From assembly GCA_024638445.1 (NCBI GenBank), contig JAHEKH010000014.1:1-44620 (forward strand): 44,620 nt of DNA. The letters are read 5' to 3'. The notes beneath the pieces are model-generated. The model saw only the letters and a list, made by a program, of their open reading frames with translations. It did not search any database and was not told the DNA's origin. Position numbers and translations under genes: made by a program. Numbering within the stretch: position 1 is the first letter of the stretch; each line of letters opens with the position of its first letter. Of the stretch, positions 9,291 to 19,123 are shown piece after piece. The stretch comes from Gammaproteobacteria bacterium. Lineage in GTDB: Bacteria > Pseudomonadota > Gammaproteobacteria > Steroidobacterales > JABDKV01.

Positions 9291-11456
9291 TCATGCCGCC
9301 TGGTCCAGGTCTGTCGGAACAGCCGGCAAAGTAATCTTGAATTGCGTGAATTCGCCCCGTGCGGTAGAAACCCGCACACGGCCATTTAATTCGTTGACCA
9401 GGTTACGAACGACGTCCATCCCGATACCGCGGCCGGCATCGGTAGTAACCTTGCTCGACGTCGAAAACCCGCGGTGAAAAATCAGGGCCATCACGGAGCG
9501 TTCATCCATCGTTCCGATCTGGTCGGCGCTGACAAAGCCTTTCTCGACCGCTGTCTTCCGGATCAGCTCCATGTCCAGACCCCGGCCGTCGTCACGGTAG
9601 GAGAATTCGAACCCCTTACCGTTGAGCGGTATGAACTTCATGGCGATTCGGCCGACCTGGCCCTTGTTGGCACTGATCCGCTCGTCAGCCGTCTCGATAC
9701 CATGCGAAATACCGTTGCGGATGAACTGAACCGCCATATCCTTGATTGGCCCGCGGTAAATCTCCGGCACGTGTTTGCCCTCGAGACCGACACAATGCAG
9801 GTTGACCCGCTTACCCTGCTCCCCGGCCACGTTCTCAGCGAGGTTGTGCAGCAGGGCGCTGAGATCCGTGCGCGGTGCCAGCCGCCGCTCATCGGCCACT
9901 TCGGCGATCCTGCTACGGTCGAATGCGGTCCGAAAATCGATCAGACGGGCCACCAGCTCACGCACCGATTGGATGTGACCCAGCAGTTCGTCGAGCTTGA
10001 TCGTCAGCGGCAGGAAATCGCTCCCGCTTATCGATGACCGTTCCTGGATCTCGGCTATCAGGTCCTCCAGTTCATGTGCGTAGCTCTGCACCGACTTGAG
10101 ACCCAGCGCCGATGCTTCGCCTTTCACGGTATGGACCTCACGGAAAATCTGGTCCAGCTTGGCCTTGTAGACCTCGATACCGCGCGCGGAGCGGCGAAGA
10201 ATGGAATTGATTTTGCCCAGTGCCCTTTCCGACGAGCACAGGAAATCCGTCAGCATTTCGGGCTCGATATGCAGGATATCCATGAGCATATCGAGCTGTT
10301 CGGTGGACCGCGCCCGTGACTCCTGCAGCTCCCGTTCCAGGGCGACTTTGTCGGTGATGTCGTTAACCGTCACCAGCAGGTGAGATAATTCGTCGTCAAC
10401 GAGCACGCGGCGGAACTCGAAGCCGAGAAAACGGGTCTGGAACTGGCTGCCCTCGCTGCCGAAATGAACCTCCACCTCGTTCAGGGGATTGAGATCGTCC
10501 ACCAGGTTCTGGTTGACACGCTGGCCGAAGAACAGGCTGATATAGTCGCGAGCCACGTTGAGCGTCGTTTCGGGGACGATACCGCGCAACAGGTCGATGA
10601 GGTTGACTCCAGCGAGATTCTCGCGCCGAAAGATCCCGGTCAAAGCTGCAGAATGCTGTGACCCGATTCGTAACTCGCTGTCGAGCAGAAACAGGCCCTC
10701 GTTGACCGTCTCGAGTATGTCGTCGGTTTCCTTCTTCGCGTTCTCGACCATCGCGTCGTACTTGTTGAGATTGCGTATAAAGTGAAACAGGATGACAAAG
10801 AAGTTGATCAGCGCGAGGCAAATGCCCGTAACCTGGATCACCCGCAGGCGCATCGCCCGGCGTGACGATTCATACTCCAGATGCACGGTCAGGCTGTTTG
10901 TCAGGTCGAGCAGGCGTGCATTCCGCTTGTCCTTGGTTGCCGTCATGATGGCGTGGAACAGGTCACCCTCGAGTTCCGCACCCTCATCGGTCATGATCAG
11001 CTCGGCACTGAGCTCGATCTGCGCGTCGAAAGCCAGTATCGGCTGCAGCGCCTCTTTCAGCGGCAGCCACGCCTCGAAAGTCTCAGTCAGGAGACGGCGC
11101 CCATGGGGATCTTCCATGGCGGGTATCGTCACCGTTTCTCCGTCCGCACCCATGACGCTCCCGCCCTTGTTGAAGGCGGTCAGCGTCGTGTCGAAAGTAT
11201 GGTAGCTTGTCTTGAGTTCATTCAGCGGCGCCTCGATGACATTCCCGCTGCCCAGTGCGTTGTCGGTCTGCAGCAGAGCCTTCAGGAGACGCTGCGACAG
11301 CGTTCGCTGACGACCGGCCAGGTTGACCTGCACGGCATCGTGCGCGAACTGGTTCGCAATATAGAAGTTCATGATGAGCACGCCGGCATCGAACACAATA
11401 AACAGCGCGATCGATATCACGATCGCCCTGTATTTGCCCGAATTGATTGCGCCCAT
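9291..11456 (-). CDS. Membrane CheA-like kinase (PilJ-type sensor, PAS, Hpt, HATPase)
   Basis: 721 residues from ATG 11456. Order: TM1 (11-34), periplasmic PilJ/NIT-like region with AGRQRTLSQR (48-57), TM2 (208-228), PAS-like domain (about 245-370), coiled coil, Hpt domain with phospho-acceptor H442 (REVHTVKGEASALG), then a CheA-type ATPase: N-box FIRNGISHGIE (578-588), DDGRGLD (622-628) and DAGRGIGMD (673-681). No C-terminal CheW-like domain and no receiver are present, so it differs from true CheA. The start has a GAGGGGGT ribosome site. An extended frame to 11525 would run through the rho terminator and is rejected. Confidence 0.9.
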   Translation of the reverse strand: MGAINSGKYRAIVISIALFIVFDAGVLIMNFYIANQFAHDAVQVNLAGRQRTLSQRLLKALLQTDNALGSGNVIEAPLNELKTSYHTFDTTLTAFNKGGSVMGADGETVTIPAMEDPHGRRLLTETFEAWLPLKEALQPILAFDAQIELSAELIMTDEGAELEGDLFHAIMTATKDKRNARLLDLTNSLTVHLEYESSRRAMRLRVIQVTGICLALINFFVILFHFIRNLNKYDAMVENAKKETDDILETVNEGLFLLDSELRIGSQHSAALTGIFRRENLAGVNLIDLLRGIVPETTLNVARDYISLFFGQRVNQNLVDDLNPLNEVEVHFGSEGSQFQTRFLGFEFRRVLVDDELSHLLVTVNDITDKVALERELQESRARSTEQLDMLMDILHIEPEMLTDFLCSSERALGKINSILRRSARGIEVYKAKLDQIFREVHTVKGEASALGLKSVQSYAHELEDLIAEIQERSSISGSDFLPLTIKLDELLGHIQSVRELVARLIDFRTAFDRSRIAEVADERRLAPRTDLSALLHNLAENVAGEQGKRVNLHCVGLEGKHVPEIYRGPIKDMAVQFIRNGISHGIETADERISANKGQVGRIAMKFIPLNGKGFEFSYRDDGRGLDMELIRKTAVEKGFVSADQIGTMDERSVMALIFHRGFSTSSKVTTDAGRGIGMDVVRNLVNELNGRVRVSTARGEFTQFKITLPAVPTDLDQAA

Positions 11457-11489
11457 CCAGACCCCCTCGGCCCGCGAGTTCCGCTTTAC

Positions 11490-11522
11490 AAAAAAAGCCG
11501 CAGAGTAAAAAACCCCGCGGCT
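11490..11522 (-). terminator. Intrinsic terminator after rho
   Basis: On the minus strand AGCCGC (11522-11517) pairs with GCGGCT (11501-11496), with a 15-base loop, followed directly by seven T (to 11490). It lies about 100 bases past the rho stop and 34 bases before the kinase start codon, so it separates trxA-rho from the signalling genes. Confidence 0.75.
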
Positions 11523-11620
11523 CAAGTAAAAAGGAATTCGCTATCGCCTGCCGTGACCGGTATCACAGCCGCAATATGGAAAGCGTCGTGTTATGTCAGG
11601 TCGGAGACCCTGTATCTCGC

Positions 11621-13042
11621 TTAGCGCTTCATCGCTTCGAAGAACTCGGCGTTGACCTTGGTATCTTTCAATTTACCAATAAGGAACTCGATCGCCGCGA
11701 TCTCGTCCATCGGGTGCAGGAGTTTTCGCAGCACCCAGATCTTGGCAAGTTCATCAGGGTCAGTCAGCAGCTCTTCTTTTCGGGTGCCTGAACGATTGAT
11801 ATTGATGGCCGGGAAAACCCGCTTCTCGGCGATCCGGCGATCGAGATGAATCTCCATGTTGCCGGTACCCTTGAACTCTTCGTAGATGACGTCATCCATC
11901 CTCGAGCCGGTATCGATCAGTGCCGTCGCAATAATGGTGAGACTGCCACCCTCCTCGATATTGCGCGCTGCGCCAAAGAAACGCTTCGGCCGGTGCAACG
12001 CATTGGCATCGACGCCACCGGTCAGCACCTTGCCTGACGACGGCACGACGGTGTTGTAGGCACGTGCCAGGCGTGTGATCGAATCGAGCAGGATCACGAC
12101 GTCCTTCTTGTGCTCGACGAGACGCTTGGCTTTCTCGATCACCATCTCGGCGACCTGGACGTGGCGGCTGGCCGGCTCGTCGAAGGTACTGGAGACCACC
12201 TCGCCGCGAACGGAACGGGCCATCTCCGTGACCTCTTCCGGCCGCTCGTCGATCAGCAGCACGATCAGCTGAACGTCGGGGTGATTGTTGGTGATTGCGT
12301 GTGCGATGTTTTGCAGAAGCATCGTCTTACCGGCCTTGGGCGGCGAGACGAGCAAACCACGCTGGCCGGCGCCGATGGGCGCGACCATATCGATAATTCT
12401 CGCGGTGATGTCCTCGGTGCTGCCGTTACCCGCTTCCAGCATGAGCCGGCGGCGCGGAAACAGGGCTGTGAGGTTCTCGAAGAGCACCTTGTTCTTGGCG
12501 TTCTCCGGCGCGTCCATATTGATCTCGCCGACCTTGAGCAGCGCGAAGTAACGCTCGCTGTCCTTCGGCGGCCGGATCAGCCCGGAAACCGTGTCCCCTG
12601 TGCGCAGGTTGAAGCGGCGGATCTGGCTCGGCGACACATAGATGTCGTCGGGTCCGGCCAGGTAAGAGGCGTCGGCGGATCGCAGGAAACCGAAGCCGTC
12701 CTGCAGGATTTCCAGCACACCCTCGCCATAGATATCCTCGCCGTTCTTGGCGTGTTCCTTGAGGAGCGCAAAGATGATGTCCTGTTTCCGCAGCCGCGCC
12801 GCAGAGTCCAGGCCCATCGAATTGGCCATGTCTACGAGCTCGGAAACCGGCTGGTTCTTGAGCTCGTTGAGGTTCATCGTGTTTTCGCTGAGCTTGCCCT
12901 CGATGACCTCCAGCCCTTCTTCATCGTCCGGGAACTGGTTCGACGGCGGCTTCCTGCGCCGCGGCTTGTTGCCGCCCGAACGCTTGCGAGTAGAAGTCTT
13001 GGAGCGCCCGCCACGGGCAGAGTTGCCGAGATAGCCTCTCAT
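11621..13042 (-). CDS. rho: Transcription termination factor Rho, with N-terminal extension
   Basis: 473 residues from ATG 13042. RecA-type hexameric RNA-dependent ATPase that ends transcription. The core from M56 ([10 protein letters not shown]) is 418 residues, almost exactly the E. coli length. RNA-binding domain ([16 protein letters not shown]), Walker A ([11 protein letters not shown]), Walker B region ([15 protein letters not shown]) and the Q/R-loop regions are intact. The extra 55 residues are basic first ([13 protein letters not shown]), then acidic. The long start overlaps the trxA stop as ATGA, which supports coupling. The alternative is ATG 12877, giving the classical form but with a poor ribosome site. 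Confidence 0.96.
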   Translation of the reverse strand: MRGYLGNSARGGRSKTSTRKRSGGNKPRRRKPPSNQFPDDEEGLEVIEGKLSENTMNLNELKNQPVSELVDMANSMGLDSAARLRKQDIIFALLKEHAKNGEDIYGEGVLEILQDGFGFLRSADASYLAGPDDIYVSPSQIRRFNLRTGDTVSGLIRPPKDSERYFALLKVGEINMDAPENAKNKVLFENLTALFPRRRLMLEAGNGSTEDITARIIDMVAPIGAGQRGLLVSPPKAGKTMLLQNIAHAITNNHPDVQLIVLLIDERPEEVTEMARSVRGEVVSSTFDEPASRHVQVAEMVIEKAKRLVEHKKDVVILLDSITRLARAYNTVVPSSGKVLTGGVDANALHRPKRFFGAARNIEEGGSLTIIATALIDTGSRMDDVIYEEFKGTGNMEIHLDRRIAEKRVFPAININRSGTRKEELLTDPDELAKIWVLRKLLHPMDEIAAIEFLIGKLKDTKVNAEFFEAMKR

Positions 13043-13365
13043 AGGTGTGAGTCCAGAAATGCGGTGAGTTGAGACTTGGACTTGGCGCCTACCGTCTGCG
13101 CCTCGACCGTGCCGTTTTTGAACAATATCAGCGTGGGAATTCCCCGGACCTGGTATTTAGGCGGGGTCGCAGGATTCTCGTCGATGTTGAGCTTGGCGAT
13201 CGTGACCCGGCCGGCGTACTCGTCGGCAATCTCCGACAGCGCCGGTGCAATCATCTTGCAGGGGCCGCACCACTCCGCCCAGAAGTCCAGCAGCACGGGC
13301 TGCCCCGACTTCAGAACATCATCCTCGAAAGTGGAATCACTGGTATTGACGATCTTCTCGCTCAA
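13039..13365 (-). CDS. trxA: Thioredoxin 1
   Basis: 108 residues, standard length. Cytoplasmic disulfide reductase. Active site WCGPC at residues 32-36, and the cis-proline loop GIPTL is present. The start is TTG at 13365, chosen because of a strong GGAGGAG site five bases upstream and the standard N-terminus that results. It overlaps rho by 4 bases. The rhlB / trxA-rho arrangement is the same as in E. coli. Confidence 0.96.
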   Translation of the reverse strand: MSEKIVNTSDSTFEDDVLKSGQPVLLDFWAEWCGPCKMIAPALSEIADEYAGRVTIAKLNIDENPATPPKYQVRGIPTLILFKNGTVEAQTVGAKSKSQLTAFLDSHL

Positions 13366-13370
13366 CTTCT

Positions 13371-13377
13371 CTCCTCC
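13371..13377 (-). promoter_or_regulatory. Shine-Dalgarno site fixing the TTG start of trxA
   Basis: GGAGGAG on the minus strand, five bases before TTG 13365. Its strength and spacing support initiation at a rare TTG codon. Confidence 0.75.
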
Positions 13378-13616
13378 GCGTCACTCGATCGGTTACACTA
13401 CCGGCCGCATTGCCTGTGAGGCTCCCAGGGGTGCAATGGATTCTTAGATCGATTTATCAGCTTTCGTACACGAGCCTGTGGCGCGCGCAGCGGGACTGTA
13501 TATTGGAAAACTGGGTTCTCGGTCAGGGATGGTTCAGCCCACAGCCCCCTGGCTGCTGGACCGGGGTGACGCCTAGCGCCACACGGCATTTATAGCACAG
13601 GACGCCGAAAAACGAA

Positions 13617-14912
13617 ATGACCGAAAAACACCTGACAGACGTCAGATTTGACAGCCTCGACATCCACGAGAAGGTGCTCGAGGGCATCCGCGAGGCCGGC
13701 TTTGAGCACTGCACGCCAATCCAGGCAGCCACCCTGCCGGTCGCCCTGGGCGGCTGTGACGTTGCCGGACAGGCACAGACCGGTACCGGCAAAACGGCAG
13801 CTTTTCTGATCGCAACATTTCATCGCTTACTCAACAGCGAACCGTTGCCGAAACGGCGGCCGTGCGATCCGCGGGCGGTCATGCTGGCGCCAACCCGGGA
13901 ACTGGCGGTACAGATCAACAAGGATGCCGAGATACTCAACCGCCACACCGGCTTCAAGCTGGCGCTTGCGTTCGGCGGCACCGACTATGAAAAGCAGCGG
14001 CAACAGATCAGCGACGGCTGTGACGTGCTGATCGGCACGCCCGGGCGCATTATCGATTATTCGAAACAGGATGTGTTCAGCTTCAACTGTTCGCAGGTGG
14101 CAGTTCTGGACGAAGCCGACCGGATGTTCGATCTCGGCTTTATCAAGGATATCCGTTTCGTGCTGCGCCGGATGCCGAGCGCCGAAAAGCGGCTAAACAT
14201 GCTGTTTTCCGCCACGCTGTCACACCGCGTGCTGGAACTGGCCTACGAGCACATGAATGACCCGGAACTCGTTCAGATCGAGCCGGAAAAGATTACGCCA
14301 GACCGGATACGCCAGGTCATCTACTTTCCTTCCAATCGCGAGAAGATTCCGCTACTCGTCGGACTGCTGCGCAGCATGGACCCGCGCCGGACCATGGTCT
14401 TTGTCAACCGCCGGCGGGAATCAGAGCGCCTGCAGCGCTTCCTCGAGGCCAACGGCATTCATGCCCAGGCGATTTCGGGCGATGTGCCGCAGAAAAAGCG
14501 GCTGCGCCTGTTGAAGGACTTCCAGACGGGCGATCTGCCGGTATTGATCGGGACCGATGTCGCCTCCCGTGGCCTGCATATCCCCGACGTGAGCCACGTG
14601 TTCAACTTCGACCTGCCGGACGACGCGGAAGATTACGTGCATCGCATCGGCCGTACCGCGCGTGCCGGCGCCGAAGGCGATGCCATCAGCTTTGGCTGTG
14701 AGGACTACGCACAGAATCTTCCGGCGATCGAGGACTGCGTCGGCTACAAGCTGCCCACCGAGGCCGTCGACCCGTCGATGCTTGTCGACATCAAGATTCC
14801 ACCGCGTCCCCCGCGGCGTGACGGTCCCAAGGGCCGCCCACGCAGCGGCGGTGGCAAAGGGAGCAGCAATCGGCCGCGCCGCCAGCGTCGCGGCAAACCA
14901 CCCCGCAAATAG
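13617..14912 (+). CDS. rhlB: DEAD-box RNA helicase RhlB
   Basis: 431 residues. ATP-dependent RNA helicase; in E. coli it is part of the RNase E degradosome. Q motif (HCTPIQ, 31-36), Walker A AQTGTGKT (53-60), APTRELA, TPGRIID, DEAD (165-168), SAT, and C-terminal [10 protein letters not shown] are all intact. The N-terminus [11 protein letters not shown] resembles RhlB rather than RhlE or DeaD. The tail from about residue 395 is rich in Arg, Gly and Pro. Divergent from trxA across a 251-base region that must hold both promoters. Confidence 0.95.
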   Translation: MTEKHLTDVRFDSLDIHEKVLEGIREAGFEHCTPIQAATLPVALGGCDVAGQAQTGTGKTAAFLIATFHRLLNSEPLPKRRPCDPRAVMLAPTRELAVQINKDAEILNRHTGFKLALAFGGTDYEKQRQQISDGCDVLIGTPGRIIDYSKQDVFSFNCSQVAVLDEADRMFDLGFIKDIRFVLRRMPSAEKRLNMLFSATLSHRVLELAYEHMNDPELVQIEPEKITPDRIRQVIYFPSNREKIPLLVGLLRSMDPRRTMVFVNRRRESERLQRFLEANGIHAQAISGDVPQKKRLRLLKDFQTGDLPVLIGTDVASRGLHIPDVSHVFNFDLPDDAEDYVHRIGRTARAGAEGDAISFGCEDYAQNLPAIEDCVGYKLPTEAVDPSMLVDIKIPPRPPRRDGPKGRPRSGGGKGSSNRPRRQRRGKPPRK

Positions 14913-14937
14913 CCCATTCCGGGCGGGTATCGCGCCG

Positions 14938-15363
14938 TCAGTCCCGCCCCGGCTTCCCCCGCATCTTCTTCAGATTACCGCGCCGGCGCTTGTCCTCGAG
15001 CCGCCGCCGCCGCGAGGCGGCCGACGGTTTCGTCTTGCGCCGCGTCTTTGGTACGAAGGTGGCACGGCGAACCAGGCGTGCAATCCGGTTGAGTGCATCC
15101 TGGCGATTCTGCTTGCGGCTGCGAAATCGTTGTGCAGTTACGACCAGCTCGCCGTTGTTGTTGACCCGGTTGCCGGCGAGCGCCAGCAGACGGTTGCGGA
15201 CGCCCTCGTCGAGTGACGGGCTTCGGCGAACATCAAACCGGACCTGCACGGCGGTGGAGCTCTTGTTGACATGCTGACCGCCTGGCCCCGATGCGCGTAT
15301 CGCGGTGATCCGGAGCTCGTCGAGCGGAATCGTCAGCGTTTTCGTGATGGCAAGATCAGGCAT
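14938..15363 (-). CDS. arfB: Alternative ribosome-rescue hydrolase ArfB
   Basis: 141 residues, as in E. coli YaeJ/ArfB. A release-factor-like GGQ motif at 28-30 (RASGPGGQHVNKSSTAV) hydrolyses peptidyl-tRNA on stalled ribosomes. There is no codon-recognition domain. The very basic C-terminal tail (RRRRLEDKRRRGNLKK) is the part that enters the empty mRNA channel in this family. Convergent with rhlB, 25 bases apart. Confidence 0.95.
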   Translation of the reverse strand: MPDLAITKTLTIPLDELRITAIRASGPGGQHVNKSSTAVQVRFDVRRSPSLDEGVRNRLLALAGNRVNNNGELVVTAQRFRSRKQNRQDALNRIARLVRRATFVPKTRRKTKPSAASRRRRLEDKRRRGNLKKMRGKPGRD

Positions 15364-15407
15364 GGAACAGAACGACGCGACGCGTCTTCGGGGAACTCAA
15401 GCCGGTC

Positions 15408-15623
15408 TCAGGCGTTGAGATCGGGGATGAGCTGACTCTCGAGTCGTGAAATCGTGTCCTTGATCATCAGCTTGCGTTTCTTCAGACGCTTCAGCTCAAG
15501 CTGATCGACCAGCGGGTCGTCAGCGAGCCGGGAGATGACATCGTCAAGATCTCGATGCTCGACACGGAGCTCTTTGAGACGCTCGAGGTTCCTGAATGCT
15601 TCGGTTTCGATCTTATGATCCAT
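15408..15623 (-). CDS. DUF465 (YdcH-type) small helical protein
   Basis: 71 residues from ATG 15623. Entirely helical and charged, with the DUF465 pattern: an N-terminal helix, then LDDVISRLADDP and LELKRLKKRKLMIKDTI. Function of the family is unknown. Longer in-frame starts upstream give unrelated residues, so the internal ATG is chosen. It lies 44 bases upstream of arfB on the same strand. Confidence 0.85.
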   Translation of the reverse strand: MDHKIETEAFRNLERLKELRVEHRDLDDVISRLADDPLVDQLELKRLKKRKLMIKDTISRLESQLIPDLNA

Positions 15624-15750
15624 CAAGGCCTTCTGACCAGGCCGCCAAACGGTGGCGGGGCGGCCGCGGGCGAGCAACATGCCCGGTTACTAGCTTCCCA
15701 CATGGTGATGTTGTTGCCAAACAAGGTTGCGGCAGCGCACAAGACCACAC

Positions 15751-16551
15751 CTAGAGGTGCCGCAGCCAGTCACGGCAGGTGTCGCCGATCGCTATGAAAT
15801 AGGGATTGAGCAACTCGGCTTTTGCGTTGTAACGAAGTTCGGTGCCGTCGGTTTCGACCACCTGTCCACCGGCAGCCGTGAGCACGGCATGCGCCGCGGC
15901 GGTATCCCATTCATTGGTTGGGCCCAGCCGCGGGTAAACGTCGGCACCGCCCTCGGCGACGACACAGAACTTCAGCGAACTGCCCATCGGCACGATCTCG
16001 TGCTCACCGAGTTTTTCCAGGTAGGCATCGAGAGAACTACCGCGATGCGAGCGGCTGCCTACCACGCGGACCGCACGCTTGTGGCCGCTGCTGACCCGGA
16101 TCGACTGCGCCGCGCCACCGTTGCTGACCTTGAATGCGCCACCCGTCGCGGTGCCGTAATACTCGACCCCGCGCGCCGGCGCGTACACTACGCCGAGCAC
16201 CGCCTGGTGGCCGGAAATCAGCGCTATGTTCACGGTGAACTCACCGTTGCGCTTGATGAATTCCTTGGTTCCGTCCAGTGGGTCTATCAGCCAGTAGTGG
16301 GCCCAATGGCGCCGCTCCTCGAAGTCGGGAACGCCCGACTCTTCGGACAAAACGGGGATATCCGGCGTGAGTTCCCCCAGCGCCGCGGCGATATGGCGGT
16401 GTGAGGCCATGTCCGCCTCGGTCAACGGCGACTTGTCGTCCTTGTGCTCGACGTTGAAATCGCGGCCGTAGATTTCCATGATCGCGGCTCCGGCGCCGCG
16501 GGCGATAGCCCGTATTTCGGGCAGCAGTTGTTCAGTGTCTGGATTTGTCAT
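15751..16551 (-). CDS. cysQ: 3'(2'),5'-bisphosphate nucleotidase CysQ
   Basis: 266 residues, inositol monophosphatase superfamily. Removes the 3' phosphate of PAP/PAPS in sulfur metabolism. Metal-binding residues: E70-E71 (LSEES) and the IDPLDGTKEF motif (D90, D93), with the second WDTAAAHAVL motif near residue 214. The TKEF form of the motif separates CysQ from SuhB-type phosphatases. ATG 16551 gives a normal N-terminus. Confidence 0.93.
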   Translation of the reverse strand: MTNPDTEQLLPEIRAIARGAGAAIMEIYGRDFNVEHKDDKSPLTEADMASHRHIAAALGELTPDIPVLSEESGVPDFEERRHWAHYWLIDPLDGTKEFIKRNGEFTVNIALISGHQAVLGVVYAPARGVEYYGTATGGAFKVSNGGAAQSIRVSSGHKRAVRVVGSRSHRGSSLDAYLEKLGEHEIVPMGSSLKFCVVAEGGADVYPRLGPTNEWDTAAAHAVLTAAGGQVVETDGTELRYNAKAELLNPYFIAIGDTCRDWLRHL

Positions 16552-16601
16552 GGGCCGGGATGTTAATCGAATCTTGAAGCTTCGTCAGCAGAGAGGATCG
16601 C

Positions 16602-16630
16602 GAAAGGCGCTCCCGCATCGCAGGAGCGCC
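16602..16630 (-). terminator. Terminator-like hairpin after the RND transporter
   Basis: GGCGCTCC and GGAGCGCC (16623-16630 and 16606-16613) pair perfectly over eight bases. Inner bases can extend the stem. On the minus strand it begins 13 bases after the transporter stop and is followed by only three T, so termination may be partial. Confidence 0.5.
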
Positions 16631-16642
16631 AGTCGCCGGTCT

Positions 16643-19123
16643 CTAGTGCAGCCTGCGCGGCAGCAGCCAGCAGGCGAGCGCCGGCAGCAGCAGGATTGCG
16701 CCAAGCATATTGACCACGAACATGAAAGTCAGCAACAGACCCATGTCTGCCTGGAATTTCAGCGGTGAGAATATCCAGGTGACAACGCCAATACCAAGCG
16801 TGACACCAGTGAAAATCACCCCGGCACCAGTTACCCTCAGGGTCGCGTGATACGCGTCGGCCAGCGGCAGCCCTTCGCTCATGAATGACTTGAAGCGGCT
16901 GTAGATGTAAATGCCATAGTCGACGCCGATACCCACGCCCAGCGCCACTACCGGCAGCGTCGAGACCTTCAGGCCAATTTCCAGCGCCGCCATCAACGCA
17001 TAGGCAAGCAGAGACACCAGCCCGAGCGGAATGACGATGCAGAGCACCGAGCGCGAAGTCGGGAAACGAACGAGCCAGAACAAGGTGTAGGCCAACATGG
17101 CGATTGCTATCGCCATGCGCAGGTTTGGCAGGTACCACGCCGCGGCCGCCGCGGCGATGGCCGGAACGAGGAAGAACAATGTCGCCCGGCGCGTCGTGAA
17201 AGTGATGATGCACAGCAGGATAACCGCGGAGAACACGCCCATCAGGATCGGGAACTGCGCGGCCTCGACTTCCTCGTTGGTTGCCGCCATGACGCCGACA
17301 TTACCGGTTGCGAGGCGCAGCTTGAACTCATCGTTGCCATAAACCTCGCGGTAGTCTTTTACCGCGGTTACGATCCGCGAAATTGTCTCGGCCTTATGGT
17401 CTTCGCTGAACATCATCACCGGCATTACGCTGCAGTCCGCGTTAAGCAGGCCGCTGCTCGTGTCGATTGACGAAATCGACTGCACGAGATTGTCGGAGTT
17501 ACGCGACAGAACGCGCCACTTCAGGGTGCCCTCGTTCCAGCCCGCGTTGACGATCTTGGAAACCATCGGCAGGGTGATGACGCTCTGCACGCCCGGCACG
17601 TTGGCCATGTACCAGGCAAAGTCGTCGATAGTGCTCATTACGCCGTAGTCGATACAGCCCTCAGGCTTGGTCTCCACAATAACCGTAATGATGTCCACGC
17701 CGATCGAGAACCGGTCCGTGATCATCCGTGTGTCCTGGTTGTAGCGCGAATCGGCGCGCAGCTCGGGCACGCCCTGGTGGAGGTCGCCCACCTTGACCTC
17801 TGAGCCTTTCCAGGCGCCAAAAGCGAGCAGCGCGAGGGCCACACCGATGACGACCGCCGCCGGACCTCGCTGCGCCACCACGGACAGCCGGTCCCACAAC
17901 GGCCGCAGCTGATCGGCGCGGCGCTTCATGCGGTCCATGTAGCTTGCATCGAAGGTCGCATAGGACATCAGCACCGGCAGCAGGACCAGGTTGGTGAGGA
18001 TGATGACGGCCACACCCAGGCTGGCGGTGATCGCCATCTCCTGGATCATCCGGATCTGGATGAAATAGATCGTGATAAAGCCGATGGTGTCGCTGGCCAG
18101 CGCAATACTGCCCGGCACCAGCAGGCGCCGGAAACTCGCGCGCGCAGCTTCGAGTGGACTGAGGCCCTCGAAGATTTCGGCACGCGCCGCGCTGACCATC
18201 TGTACGCCGTGACTCACCCCGATTGCGAACACCAGGAACGGGACGAGTATCCCCATCGGATCGATACCGAAGCCCATCGATGTCAGCAGCCCCAGCTGCC
18301 AGATCACCGCGGCCAGTGAACAGGCAAGCGGGATAACGGACAGCTTGACCGACTGTGTGTAGAAATAGACCAGCAGCGCCGTGACGATAAAGGCGATCAG
18401 GAAAAACAGGATCACCATCTGCGCGCCAGCCGTCACATCACCGATCACCTTCGCGAAACCGATCATGTGCACACTGACGTTGGGAAAGTCATCGCCATCG
18501 AACCGATCGCGGATTTTTTCCTCGAGATCGTTCGAGACCCGGACGACATCGAGTTTTTCGCCCGTGTTCGGATCCACTTCCAGCAGCTGGGCGCTGATGA
18601 TTGCACCGCTGAAATCGTTGGCGACCAGCCTGCCGACGATGTTCGACTTGAGGATATTTTCGCGAACTCGCTCCAGCCCGGCCTCGCTGGGCTGGAAGTC
18701 GGCCGGCACCACGTTACCCGCCGCGATGCCTTCCTCCGTTACTTCGATGTAGCGGGTGTCCGGGGTAAACAGCGAGCTCACCCTGGCACGCTCGACGCCG
18801 GGTATGAAGAAGACCTCGTCAGTCGCCTCTTTGAGCGCCTGGAAGAACTCCTCCGAAAACATGTTGCCGTCGCGGGCAATGAGGGCAACCAGCACGCGGT
18901 TGGCACCACCAAACGCAACCTGGTGATCCAGGTAAGTCTGCATGTACTCGTGTTGGGTGGGAAGCTGCTTGGTGAAACCGGCATCGACGTGCAGGTTGCG
19001 CGCAGACCACAGCATGATCACCGTAAAGATGGCGAACAGCACCATGATCAGTGGCCGGTTTCCGAAGACCAGGTTTTCGAGGGCCCGGACGACCGGCGAG
19101 ACTTTCGGCGCGTTTGTATTCAT
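16643..19123 (-). CDS. RND superfamily (MMPL-type) transporter
   Basis: 826 residues. Two-fold repeat typical of HAE3/MMPL exporters: TM1 near 27-45, a large periplasmic loop, five clustered TM segments around 235-375, a second TM near 420, a second large loop, and five further TM segments to the C-terminus. GIGVDYGIYIYSRF in the second half is the usual TM4 acidic motif. MMPL members move lipids or hydrophobic molecules by proton-motive force; the cargo here is unknown. The start overlaps the YCF48-like gene as ATGA. No membrane-fusion protein is encoded nearby. Confidence 0.9.
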   Translation of the reverse strand: MNTNAPKVSPVVRALENLVFGNRPLIMVLFAIFTVIMLWSARNLHVDAGFTKQLPTQHEYMQTYLDHQVAFGGANRVLVALIARDGNMFSEEFFQALKEATDEVFFIPGVERARVSSLFTPDTRYIEVTEEGIAAGNVVPADFQPSEAGLERVRENILKSNIVGRLVANDFSGAIISAQLLEVDPNTGEKLDVVRVSNDLEEKIRDRFDGDDFPNVSVHMIGFAKVIGDVTAGAQMVILFFLIAFIVTALLVYFYTQSVKLSVIPLACSLAAVIWQLGLLTSMGFGIDPMGILVPFLVFAIGVSHGVQMVSAARAEIFEGLSPLEAARASFRRLLVPGSIALASDTIGFITIYFIQIRMIQEMAITASLGVAVIILTNLVLLPVLMSYATFDASYMDRMKRRADQLRPLWDRLSVVAQRGPAAVVIGVALALLAFGAWKGSEVKVGDLHQGVPELRADSRYNQDTRMITDRFSIGVDIITVIVETKPEGCIDYGVMSTIDDFAWYMANVPGVQSVITLPMVSKIVNAGWNEGTLKWRVLSRNSDNLVQSISSIDTSSGLLNADCSVMPVMMFSEDHKAETISRIVTAVKDYREVYGNDEFKLRLATGNVGVMAATNEEVEAAQFPILMGVFSAVILLCIITFTTRRATLFFLVPAIAAAAAAWYLPNLRMAIAIAMLAYTLFWLVRFPTSRSVLCIVIPLGLVSLLAYALMAALEIGLKVSTLPVVALGVGIGVDYGIYIYSRFKSFMSEGLPLADAYHATLRVTGAGVIFTGVTLGIGVVTWIFSPLKFQADMGLLLTFMFVVNMLGAILLLPALACWLLPRRLH

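Noticed and set aside
11457-11525. Upstream extension of the CheA-like kinase by 23 residues
   Set aside because: It would run through the rho terminator hairpin and ends ahead of the good ribosome site for ATG 11456.
14919-14952. GC hairpin between convergent rhlB and arfB
   Set aside because: The arms (CCGGGCGGG and CCCGCCCCGG) pair with one bulge, but no T-tract follows on either strand and half lies in arfB coding sequence.
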